This document shows, piece by piece, positions 12,121-22,326 of a stretch of 64,000 nucleotides of DNA. Location: assembly GCA_019775845.1 (NCBI GenBank), contig JADQAV010000031.1:124138-188137 (forward strand), given 5' to 3'. A model generated the notes under the pieces. It saw only the letters and a program-made list of their open reading frames with translations, was not told the origin of the DNA and did not search any database. The position numbers were made by a program, and so were the translations under genes. How positions within the stretch are numbered: the first letter of the stretch is position 1; each line of letters opens with the position of its first letter. Source of the DNA: Myrmaecium sp. VS I D KN 1. Taxonomy: Eukaryota; Ascomycota; Dothideomycetes; Valsariales; Valsariaceae.

Positions 12121-12219
12121 TTCTATTCTTTCTATTCTTTCTATTCTTTCTATTCTTTCTATTCTTTCTATTCTTTCTATTCTTTCTATTCTTTCTATTC
12201 TTTCTATTCTTTCTATTCT
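12121..12219. repeat. 9-base tandem repeat, 11 units (ttctattct)
   Basis: Eleven perfect consecutive copies of ttctattct lie inside the own sequence of hAT-like copy 1. The other copies of the family do not show this array at the matching place, so it expanded in this copy. Confidence 0.95.
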
Positions 12220-12315
12220 TATCTTATATTTCACCCCTATCTTTCTTATACTTATAGATATTCTATCTAAGTTATATTATCTCTTTCATTTTAATAGTCT
12301 TTCTAATTTTTAAGA

Positions 12316-12937
12316 GGGGAATTACTATTCGTATATAAAGGTTTTACTATTTATATATAATCTAATTCTATCGATCTGCTAAGACCCTATTAAGCCGGCT
12401 GCCCGCACACGCGGACCGCGGTTAATAAAAAAAGGGACCCGCAAAAGAAAGAATCGATTAATATAATATAATAAGTTCTCTTAGAATTTTTTAAAAAGAC
12501 CTTATATATACTGAATTTAAGCTAAAAATAATATTCAGGAGTTATAATTATTTATAACTCTTATAGTTGGATTAATAAGGTCTAAGAAATAGTAAAATCG
12601 CTAGTATAGGTCCTTTATTTTATTAACCGCGTGCCGTGCAGGCTCGCAGGCTCTTATACTATTATACAGACTCTTATATAGGGCCCCTTACAGGCCCTCT
12701 TAAGGCCCCTTTATAGGCCCTTTCTTAAGCCTTATTATTAGCCTTCTGATAGGCTCTTCTATAGCGCCTTTTACAGGTCCTTTTATAAGTCCTTTTATAG
12801 GTCCTTTTACAGGTCCTTTTATAGGTCCTTTTACAGGTCCTTTTACCAGCTGCTAGTTTTAATAGGGTCTTAGCAGACGATCAGATTAGATTATATATAG
12901 ATAGTAAAATCTCTCTATATAAATAGTAATTCCTATA
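12316..12937. repeat. Long inverted-repeat structure
   Basis: The sequence running right from about 12316 (through ctgctaagaccctatta near 12378-12394) is repeated, inverted, running left from 12937 (same box at about 12870-12886). A second matching stretch (ccgcggttaataaaa, 12416-12430) is found inverted near 12616-12631. A related but single copy of the terminal part lies at about 13772. It may be a MITE-like or foldback element, or two opposed terminal repeats. It retains more CpA and TpG than its surroundings. Confidence 0.55.
12775..12846. repeat. 12-base tandem repeat, 6 units (aggtccttttay)
   Basis: Six units of aggtccttttat or aggtccttttac (the second begins aagtcc) lie in the right arm of the inverted-repeat structure and are absent from the left arm. 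Confidence 0.9.
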
Positions 12938-12939
12938 CT

Positions 12940-13770
12940 AAAGACGGTATCTAATACCTATATAGAAAGGTTTTAATTCATAATAATACCCTTTAGACTT
13001 ATTAATACTCCTATAACTTTTTAAGCTATAATAAATAGAATTTTAATTTAGATAAGTTCATTATAATTTACCTAGATAACTTAGTTATCTATTTAAATAT
13101 ATTAGAAGAATATAAAGAATATATTACTAAGGTACTCTCTATATTAAAGGAGTAGTCCTTATTTATTAGCCCTATAAATATACTATTAGGCCTAAAGAAA
13201 TTAAGTTTTATAGTTACTTTATCTGTTAAAGAAAGATTTAACCTATAAAAGTAAAGGTTAATATAATTACGAGTTAGCTGCGCCCTAGGATAGTAAATAG
13301 TCTATATTATTAGGAAATTTATAAGATTAGTATCTTATTATAGTACTTTTATTAAGGACTTTATTTAGATTAACGCGCCTTTATATAACCTATTAAAAGA
13401 GACTAGTATTATTTTAAGGAGTAAGAAATATTACCTAGCCCGTTAGAATACTACTTATAAGGATATATTTATAAAATTAAAGAAGCTAATCTCTAAGGAG
13501 CTAGTCTTATACTTGCTAGACTACTCTAAGAACTTTAGAATTAAGAAAGATATATTAGACTAGGCCTTAGGAATTTAGGGTACGTAACCTACTAACTAGG
13601 AGATAATAAAATATAATACCCCGTTACCTTTAATAGACGGAAATTCTAAGGAACTAAATTAAATTATCCGGTTTATAAGAAAGAGCTGCTTATAATTAAA
13701 GAGGTATTAAGGTCCTACTATTATTAGATAGATAGTAAACAGATAATAATTATAATAAGTTACTATAAGA
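12940..13770 (+). mobile_element. Ty3/gypsy fossil (reverse transcriptase to RNase H part)
   Basis: On the plus strand, traces of the later part of a gypsy reverse transcriptase (near 13060-13200), the connection and the start of RNase H (near 13330-13720) can be recognised from spaced family-typical residues. It is broken with very many breaks and saturated by RIP. No LTR pair could be assigned. It is old, but RIP prevents dating by substitutions. Confidence 0.6.
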
Positions 13771-14279
13771 ATTACTATTTATATATAGCTATATTACTAT
13801 TAGTATATAATTTAATCTTATCGATCTTATTAATAAGAGCTCCCTACTAAATACTAAATATTTGTCCAGGCCTACTAATAGTTAATTTAAGTGACGTATA
13901 TTAGCTTATAACTATTATCTAGAGGTATAAAAGGGCGCGTAAAATTTACTTATATGTTCTTTTTAGTTATTATAATAGATACGCTACTACTAGGAAGCTA
14001 TCTAAGATACTAGGAAATAGTATAAGTAGCTAAAGATTAAGCTAGGGCGTATAAATATAGTATTATTATTAGAAGCTCTTAGAGAATACTATATCTAGAC
14101 GGTAGTAAACCAGTAAGGGGGTAATTAATAAGATATAGCTCGCCTATAGTTAAGGTAAGATATATAAACTAAAGGCTCTATATTACTATATAAATACCTA
14201 TAAGAAAGACTGTAGCTTTAAAGCTTTTATATAGCCTGTAGTTAATAATAATAGTAATTATCATATAGGATAGAGCTGA

Positions 14280-15010
14280 CTAAGTATATAAGGAGTTATA
14301 AAAGATTTTAGAGGAGTACTTTACAGGTAATAAATCAGCCCTAGTCTGTTTTATTATCCTAGTAGTTGTCTGGATTGCTTAGATAGTTTCTCTAGATATA
14401 GATAGGTAGGCCTTATATATAGACTTTCCCTATAGTAATGCCGAGCCCCTAGTATAGGTACTAGGCCTCTAGTTTTTAACAGAGTTTTCTATTAATTTAG
14501 AATTAACTTAGTGGAGCCAGTTGGCTAGTCCTAGGCCTAAGTCTGGGCCTTAGTTAATTCTAAATTATCTAAGTCTGGGCCTTGGTTGGTTCCAAATCAT
14601 CTAAGTCTAGACTTTAGTTAATTCTAAATTATCTAATTCTGGGCCCCGCTTGATTCTAAATCAGCTGGCTCTTTACCTTAGTTCCTAGTATTATAGGCAT
14701 CTTATAATGCTTTTATTTAGTAGTTTTGATATATTATAACTATATTATAAGGCCTTAGTTTTAACACACCCCTTAAGGTTTATAATATAGGTTATCAGCG
14801 ATTATTTATCTTTATAATCTTATAACAGCGATTATTTATCTGTTTCTTTTATAATAGCGATTATTTATCTGTTATACTTATTCCTAGATAGCTTATAAAT
14901 TCTTCGGTTTTTAATTTATCCAGCCCTTTTGTAAATAGATCAGCTGTTTATTCCGCCGTTAGAATATATTTTAGGCTTATAAAACCTGATATTACGTGAT
15001 CTCTCTTAGG
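14280..15010 (-). mobile_element. Ty1/copia fossil: 3' end of pol plus LTR
   Basis: Read on the minus strand, the end of a copia-type pol (family-typical ADLFTKGLDKL block near 14910-14945) is followed by a short non-coding part, a polypurine tract (aaggggtg, next to 14767) and an LTR beginning TGTTAAAACT at 14766. The LTR has a TATA-like tatataaggc near 14411 and a tandem array (14538-14665). Its far end is uncertain, about 14280. It is broken but less depleted in CpA and TpG than its neighbours, so probably the youngest insertion of this block. Confidence 0.65.
14538..14665. repeat. 32-base tandem repeat, 4 units, inside the copia LTR
   Basis: Four units of 32 bases, each beginning taagtctggg, taagtctaga or taattctggg and ending with aaattatc, aaatcatc or aaatcagc. 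The units differ from each other mostly by C/T and G/A changes, as RIP would give. Confidence 0.85.
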
Positions 15011-17099
15011 GGACTATAAGTATTATATAGTCTAAGTATATTTACCTAGATAGTATAGAAGCTATCTAAAGTAAAAAGGCGGAGTTAGGTAGTATTAAGA
15101 TTTAAGAAGATATAAATAGAAGTAAGAAAGTATAGTATCTCTATCTTGTCTTTAAGAGGAGTAAAGTTAAAGTAACCGGGATAGGCTTTTATTATCCGGC
15201 AGCTATTATAGATAGATATCTAGGGTTCCTATATTAAGACGAAGTCTACTTCTTAAGATTATACTAGTTAGGGAGTTATATTATAGGAGGGCCCTGATTA
15301 TTATATATTAACTTAGATAATAAAAAGCGGGGGGTTTATTATATTTAGTAGTAATAATTAGTATCCCCTTATAATTAGGAGGGAGGGGGTAGAGAGTTTA
15401 GTAAGATTTATTTCTATTTCGGAATCTTCCTCGAGGGGACCCGGGCTTAAGGGTATTACAGACGCGGAGGAAGTTATAAAGGATAATAAAATAACCCTGC
15501 GCCTTAAACTACTATTAGAGAGGCTTACCGCTTTCTAGATAGTCTCGGGAACTAGAATAGAGCCTAATAGGCCGGTAGTATATTTAGCCGTTATTAAGAT
15601 TTATAGGAGATTTAGTATTTAGTCTCTTTTAGCCTCTAGACGGAGTAAGCTAATAGATTATACTATCTTTATAAATTAGCCTAGCTAGGTAGGCGGTTTT
15701 AGTAGCCTTATAAGGGCTTTAATAGTTAATATACTTTAGGAGTATAGTATAATATTTATAAAGGTTTTATATTCCGCTATAGTACTAGTAGGTCTAGTTC
15801 TAAGTATAAATCTAGAAGTTATAGAAACTATAATAATAGTTATATACTTATATTAAGTAATAGTTACTTTATATTAGATGTTATAAGCTTTATTAAAGCC
15901 GAAGAGGGTAAATCTAGGAGAGATAAGGCGATTAAAAGAGATAAGTTAGTCCTAGGTTTAGCTACCTAAGGTAAAGTATTTTAAGATACGCGAGAATATT
16001 AGGCGGATCTAGATAGCTCCCTTAACTTCTTAACTAATTAGGAGGCTAGTATTAAGGGCGCTACTATATCTAGTAATATATACTAGGACTTTACTAATAA
16101 TAAAGGTAAACTATAGTATATTCTTTCTAATAGTAAGCTCTTCTATTTTTAAAGCTTAGTTATAGTCTTCCTATCGTTAGAAGCGGAGGGAGAAGCTCAG
16201 AAGCTAGTATATATTAGAAGGATTTTCTTAAACGCGGTAGCTAGGAGTTAGGTAGCTATTACTAATTTATACTTTATAATACTAAAGGTAAGACGTCTCT
16301 AGGAGTAGTTTTCTAAGAGGTAGAGAAAGGCTCTTATATTCTAGGGAGTTTATAAAGCCGTTAATTTCTAGGCTTATCCCCCTTAGGTTATCTACTACTA
16401 TACTAGAGGCACTATAAGGCGGGCGAGTAGTACTATTAGGGGTTTTTAGATAATAAGATTAGTCTAGAGTATTATATAGCTCTAAGGGGGATCTATACTA
16501 ATAGCGGGCATTATTATCGCTAAAATAGGTATAAGAGTAAGTCTAAAGGGTAGTAAAATAAGTAGTATAACCCTTACTACTAATCCTAAGAAGCTAAGCT
16601 ATTATAGAGGTTCTTAAAGAGCGGTTATAAGCTTAATAGTAAGCCTAAGTTATTTCTTTTCCTCTTAGATCTATTAGCGGAGGAGAATTTCTTAAAAGGT
16701 CTTTATAATTATTTTTATAAAATAGTTCTACTCTAGCTAGCGGGTAAGTCCTTCTTCTAAGCTAGGTATAATAGCCTAAAAGAGCTAGCCTTCTAGTAAG
16801 CTTATATAAGAGGGTAGGATAGGGTAGTAGTTTATTATAATCGCGGGCCTGCTTTTTTATAATAGCTAGTAATATAGCGGTAGTTTATACTTATTATATA
16901 TTACTATTTAATAGGTAGGAAGGTACCTAAGATTAACTTTAAGAAGGGCTAAGACTTCCTCTCTAGGTTAAGAGAGGAGATCTAGAGGATTCTCTAGGAG
17001 TCTTAAGGTACTCTATTATAAGGGCAGCTTAAATAAGGTAATATATAAAGGTAAGTATAGAGAATTAAATAATTTGAAAATAAAGTTAGAAAGTAGCTA

Positions 17100-18401
17100 G
17101 GAAGGGTATAAAATAAAGGGTACCCCATCCTATAAAAATATTATCATAGTATAGAGCGGTTAAGATAAGTTAAGAATAGTAAAGAAGAAAGAAAGTAGAA
17201 ATAAAGAGGAGAAGCCCCCTTTTATAAATAAAATAAGGGAAGAAGTAGTTAAGTAGTAGTATTAAGAACTAGATAAAAGTAATAACTATATAATATAGTA
17301 CTACTTTATATAAAGCTTCTAGGAACTAAAAAAGAGTAATAGTTAGAAGGATAAGCTAAGGAACTTATCTAGTAGATAAATATAAAGAGGATATCCTAGT
17401 TATCTATATAAAGAAGAAATATATAGGTTAGTATCTATTAAACCTCTCTTTATTTATACCAGATATTAGTATATACTAATTATATAAGAAAGTAAAGAGA
17501 TACTAACCTAGTACGCTATATAATAGTAAACTTAATATATATATATATATATCTAAGTTTATAACCACTATTAATAAACTATATATATTAGCGACTATCT
17601 TCCTTTATAATAAGTAGTACTTAGAGGCGGGTAAGAAGTAAATAAGCTATATAAGCTATAGAAGCTATAGTAGGTGCAGCAGGAGTAGGTAGTACTATTA
17701 AAGCTTAATTAAGATTAAAATTTATTTTAGCCGACGAAAATAAATAGAGATTTTACCTAAACTATTAATATAGTAAGAAAGAGGAAGGAAAGAGTATTAT
17801 AAAAGGCGGGGTAGTAGGATATAATAGTAGGCAGGGAGAGAGCTAGTGTTAGTAGATAGTAAGGAAGAAAAGAAGAGGAAAAAATCGAGGGGGGAAGCTC
17901 TCTTTTATAGATAAGGCAGGCGAGGAAGTAGTTAAGTAAAGATATTAAGAACTAGATAAAGGTATTAACCTAATAATATACTACTACCTTATATAGAGCC
18001 CTTAAGAGCTATTAAAAAGTAGTAAATATTAAAAGAAGTAGTTAACTTAATAATAGAAATAAGTTAGGAATAGAAGAAATAGGCTAATATTAAAGCTAAT
18101 ACCGCGCTTTAAAAAGAGATAGTTAATTATTATTATATAAAGATATATCTATAGCTTAGAGAGGTAGAGGAGGGGGATAATATTATAAGCTAAAGGCTAG
18201 GGAGGCTAAAGTCTTATCCTACTAGAAGTAAGGCTTTATAAACTTATATATAATTATAATATACCTATCTATATAACTTATAAAGAGTACTATATAAACT
18301 AGCGAGCTCCCTTATCTTCCTACCTTTTCCTCTTTAGATAATCCTTCTTATTTTATACTTAAACTATTAGGCTATATTTAGCTACGGTTTAGACTATAAT
18401 A
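17100..18401 (+). mobile_element. Ty3/gypsy family A fossil: 3' part with LTR
   Basis: A 221-base LTR at 18181-18401 is preceded by a polypurine tract (gaggagggggataa). It matches the two LTRs of the family A copy at 22106-30716 in length and along its sequence. The preceding 3' non-coding part also matches (compare 17850-18170 with 30130-30480). A segment resembling 17850-18100 occurs also at about 17150-17400, a duplication not present in the other copy. It is broken and RIP-saturated; the pol part is not recognisable here. Confidence 0.65.
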
Positions 18402-18924
18402 TCTATATTTATTAATATATATATAATCTATTAAATTTAAAAAAGCTTAGTATCTTTAAGTATCTAATAGGAGAAAAAAATTAGAAAAAAAAATCTAAGT
18501 AGATATAAAAAGCACCTATAATACTAGCCTATAATAATCTAGTTTTCTTTTAATTTATTTATTATTTTTCTTAGTATTTCTAAGGTGGCTAAATAAACTA
18601 CTATAAATAGAATTTCTAGGGGTTTTAGTTTTAGTTAGTTTCTAGTTAATAGGCCCCCTATTTTTAGTATAAGGTTTTTTTTATTAGTAGGGACCCTATT
18701 AAGTTAGTATTTAGCGCTAAATAAGCTACCCTATATAAGATACTAAGGTATTAACATAGAGGCTCCTGCGGCGGACTAGTATAGTTCCTAGATTATATTA
18801 CCTTTTTTTCTAAGGGGTTATACTTAGGTAGTAGGGCCTTAATATTATACTATTATATTATTTTAACTCTAAATAGTCTTCTAGCTATAAAACTCTATAA
18901 GAATGATCCTGCAAGTGCTAGAGC

Positions 18925-20663
18925 TTATCCTGCAGCCTTATTCTCTGCGCAGAGCGTTAGATCCTTCGATCTTAGATCCATATTAAAGCGGAGTGCTGAC
19001 TCTTGGAGGGTATCGTCGTCCGAAATAGCCTGTTCTTGAAAACTATACATACTGGCACAGCTTAGGCAAGCCGAAGCCGTCTCCAGATTGGTTTCTCGGA
19101 ACGCCTGGCCGGGGAAATTGACCAGCTGCTTTAACGAGCCGGCATGGGCCCCGACCTCCCGGATCGTCTCCTTGATCATCTCCCACAGCGTCCCCTGCTG
19201 CTGCAGGCCTGTCCCCATACGCGCCCTATTTTACCTCAGCGCGTGGTAGAAGTGGTTGAAGGCGGCGCGGGCGTAGTTGACCAAGGCGGGCCCGAGGACG
19301 GTCTGCCGCTGGCGCCGGCGGAAGTCCCGAAGCACGGCGCAGCCCTCCCAGTTCTCGACACTGCCGCCTAGGACCAGCATGCCCCAGTTCGGCAGCAGGC
19401 CCACCATATACATCCGCGGGGTGCCTGTGCCCAAGCCCCTCCGTCGCCTCTTTGACACATCCACGCCTTTCCATAGCTCATCCTCCGGCATCATGCCCTG
19501 CTCGCAGCTCCGGTCGCTGGCATGGCTGAGGGTGTCCTCTATAGCTCAGCACCCACCCATCCATCCACGTATCGCCTTCAGTCACCCACCGCAAATGGAG
19601 CAATCGCCAGCCCATATGGCTGCTCTACTAGCTCTGAGAGCTCCCAAATCCGGTCTGGGCCCAAGTCCGCCATGCAATCCGCAATCCGCGCACAGGAGTA
19701 CCGCTTCCCCGACCGGTCGTCTGGCAGATGACCAAAGAGGTAGAAGAGATTCTCGCCGCGTTCGCGCTCGCCTTCCCCGTCGTCGAGGCCCTTGGACCAG
19801 AAATCCCATAGGATATAGATACCGGTGCCCGTGCCCTGGTAGTCGAAGCGCGTTACGACGTGGTAGCCAGTCATTACCCAGCGGCGGCCGGTGTCCGGAT
19901 ACAAGGACGTGCTGCTGCCTGCGGAGAGGGAGACGGGTCGGCTGTAGACCAGCTCGCCCAAGTAGTAGCAGGAAAAGTCGGGAGGGAGGGAGCGGGAAGC
20001 CAGAGGGGCCCAGGATCGGTCTGAGCGATTGTCGCCTTCGCCGTGGAGCTCGATCCACTCACCGGAGAAGTCGCTGCTGCTGCTCCACCGGCGGATTTGC
20101 CGGTCAGGCCGGGTCGGAATAGGCCCTTTGATCGGCTCGCGTTGTTCAACTGAGAGGTGGCGCGAGTGAGAGGATCTTGACGGGGGAACCGGTAGTGGCG
20201 CGAATAGGTTGGTTGGGAATACCTCGCTTTTTCCGTCTCGCGACGGCGGATCGGTCATGATGTAGACCTCCCATTCGCTTGCAGGGTCCGTGTCAGCAAC
20301 CAGACCTGGGCCGCGCGCATCTAGGCAGTAGAGGTTTCCGCCGTGACGTCCCAGGGCGATGTCCGGGTCGCAGGAAAAGATAAGGAGGCGACCAGTATTT
20401 AGACGGTCCTTCGCATTGAGCCAGTTGGCTTTATCAATCGATACAGCGACTGCTGCTGGCGTAAGCGGCTTTGCCTTCTTCTCCTGCTCCCTCTCCCAGC
20501 GTTCCTCCCTCTTCGTCTCTTGTCTATCAAGCCAGCTAACGTATCTAGCCCTGTCTTCGGGAGCGGGTAGTAGTTGTTGGAAATAGTCAACGCGCTCTCT
20601 TCCATCCATACCCATCTCATCGGCTTTCTCACACAAGCGCCGAAAGTCATCGTCGGACTGCAT
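18925..20663 (-). pseudogene. Unrecognised host gene in the GC-rich island, with in-frame TAA
   Basis: Minus strand: ATG at 20663; exon 1 20663-19586; a 47-base intron (19539-19585, donor GTGACT, acceptor CTATAG); exon 2 from 19538. The frame stops with TAA at 19233-19231 (461 residues) but continues open for another 102 codons to 18925, with protein-like sequence such as LWEMIKETIREVGAH. A CAA-to-TAA change (CpA to TpA) is exactly what RIP makes, so I read this as a once roughly 563-residue gene cut by RIP leaking from its flanks. Alternatives: 461 residues is the true length, or a second intron starts at the stop (GTAAAA) and ends at TGCCAG near 19064. The N-terminus is acidic and charged (about residues 1-70); there is no clear membrane segment, signal peptide or family. 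Function unknown. Confidence 0.6.
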
Positions 20664-20930
20664 GGTGAGTTTTCATATTCGGCTGTTGAGAGAGTTGGCG
20701 GAACGGAAAAAAGTGAGGAAGAAAGGGATCGTTGTTATATGTAGAAGGGGACGAGGACGGGGTGAAGAGAAGGAAATGTGGCAGATATAAGTACTTAGGT
20801 AGGGGGGGTCGCTTCCCGTAACTTCCGTCACATCTTGAATTAGGGATTCATAGTCTTCCGTAATAAATGGAGCCAGGTACTTTGGAGTACCTTATTACCT
20901 TCTGTTATCGAAAGTCAGGTACTATTTAGT
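20664..20930 (-). promoter_or_regulatory. Upstream region of the island gene
   Basis: Only about 270 bases of normal composition separate the ATG from the second AT-rich block. A tacttaggtagg motif lies near 20791-20802. No TATA box could be assigned. If RIP and heterochromatin spread from the block, this promoter is the first thing they would reach. Confidence 0.45.
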
Positions 20931-21158
20931 TTATCTTAGTAAACCTAGATAACTAGCAGCCCTTACCTTAGTTAAACTTAGATAACTAATTATTAATTAT
21001 TAGCGCTAAATTATATATATATATAGCGGCTAGCTAATTAGGGTTATTATTACTATATAAGGAATCCTTATAATTAAAGTCTTAGGGAGCTTAGCGCCCT
21101 TTTATTTAGTACTATAAATACCTTACTATTATATCGCTAAGGCCCTGCTACTTAGGTA

Positions 21159-21985
21159 TAAGGTAGCTTATTTAGTACTAAATACTAACTAAATAGGGTC
21201 CCTACTAACTAAAAAAAACCTATATTAAAAATAGGGGGGGGGGCCTATTAAGTAGAAATAAACTAAATCTAGAAGCTTAGACTAAAAGGAAAAAACCTAA
21301 AAAATTTAAAAATCTTTTTATAGGAGCTTAGTTTATTACCTTGAAAATCCTAAAAAATCTATTTAATTAAGATTTAAAACAGTAAAATTAATATAGTCTA
21401 GCTATACAGGTATTTATTTAGATTTTTCTAGGGTTTTCTAGATTTTTTTTTTAGGGATTTTCTTTTCTTAAAAAAATACCTTTTTTATTTTTTTATATTA
21501 AATATCTATAAATGTTAAACTTTTATAACCTTTATAGATTATAAAAATACTAATAAATATAATATTATTCTTTTTATATTTTTATCTATTTTATTTAAAA
21601 AATTAGTTAGTTTTTCTAGATTTTCTAGAAAGTAACCTACCTACCTTAACTATAGAAATTTTATAAAAGATAAGATTATTAATTAAAAATCTACTAATTT
21701 TTTATTCTTTTACTAGAAAGAATCAGAAAAAGTACTATAGATAAATACTTTTAGGTATTTAAATCTATATCCTAAAATATAAACTCTATATAATAAGTAT
21801 AGATTTTATATTTAGTTTATTTAGTTTAAAAATCTAGGGTTCTCCCCCCTCTCGCTTAAAATCTAGAGATAAAAATCCTAAATCTCTAATAACCTTTTTT
21901 AGCCGCGCTTAAATTTTTTTAAAAATTAGTATATAGATACTAGATACTTTCTACTATAATATACTAGATATATATATATATATAT
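21159..21985 (+). mobile_element. hAT-like TIR DNA transposon, copy 2 (left part)
   Basis: It begins TAAGGTAGCT at 21159 and runs parallel to copy 3 (27595 onward) through the same landmarks: the run of G (21232-21241), the taggagcttag box, T-rich runs and the agccgcgcttaa box near 21900. The match ends near 21985, shortly before the gypsy A element, and no right terminus of this copy was found. No coding sequence can be read. Confidence 0.65.
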
Positions 21986-22105
21986 AAGATATATAAACTA
22001 TACCGTACCTACGGATACCTAAGGTACTATATACGCTACCTAAGCGAGAACCTTAGTACTACTTATAATAGTATTTAAGGAGGACTGCGAGTAAATAAAA
22101 AAACG

Positions 22106-22326
22106 TATTAGGGGCCTAAGGCTAGGGAGGCTAAAGACTTATCTAATTAGAGGTAAGGCTTTATAAGCTAGTATATAACTATTACGTACTTACGTATATA
22201 ACCTCTTAGGGGTATTATATAAACTAGCGAGCCCTCTTATACTCTTAATTATCCTTCCTTAGATAATCCTTCTTATCTTATAGTTAATCTATTAGGCTAT
22301 TCCTAGCCGCGGTTTAGACCGTAATA
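22106..22326 (+). repeat. 5' LTR of gypsy family A (221 bases)
   Basis: It begins TATTAGGGGCC and ends ACCGTAATA. The likely original termini TG...CA have become TA...TA, as RIP would do. It shares length and sequence with 30496-30716 and 18181-18401. Confidence 0.8.

Larger units (their letters stand above)
11930..18733 (-). mobile_element. hAT-like TIR DNA transposon, copy 1, split by nested insertions
   Basis: The left boundary reads TAGGGTAGCC (11930-11939) and the right boundary AGCTACCCTA (18724-18733), inverted versions of the same terminus. The inner flank at 11940-12000 matches the right end of copy 3 (inverted), and 18650-18723 matches its left end, so the copy lies in reverse orientation. 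Own sequence is seen at 11930 to about 12316 and about 18402-18733; everything between appears inserted. The neighbouring 8-mers (attaagag and tataagat) agree at only 5 of 8 positions, so pairing of the two ends into one copy is an inference. No transposase can be read; it is either non-autonomous or too RIP-mutated to tell. Confidence 0.6.
9850..18898. repeat. RIP-mutated AT-rich block 1 (nested transposon debris)
   Basis: About 9 kb without any open frame of note on either strand. CpA and TpG are almost absent while TpA is everywhere and CpG persists, the pattern expected from RIP (C-to-T at CpA on both strands). It contains one hAT-like copy spanning 11930-18733, which is filled with gypsy and copia fossils and tandem arrays listed separately. 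The parts at 10060-11930 and 15010-17100 are equally degraded and I cannot assign them to a family. Confidence 0.85.
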
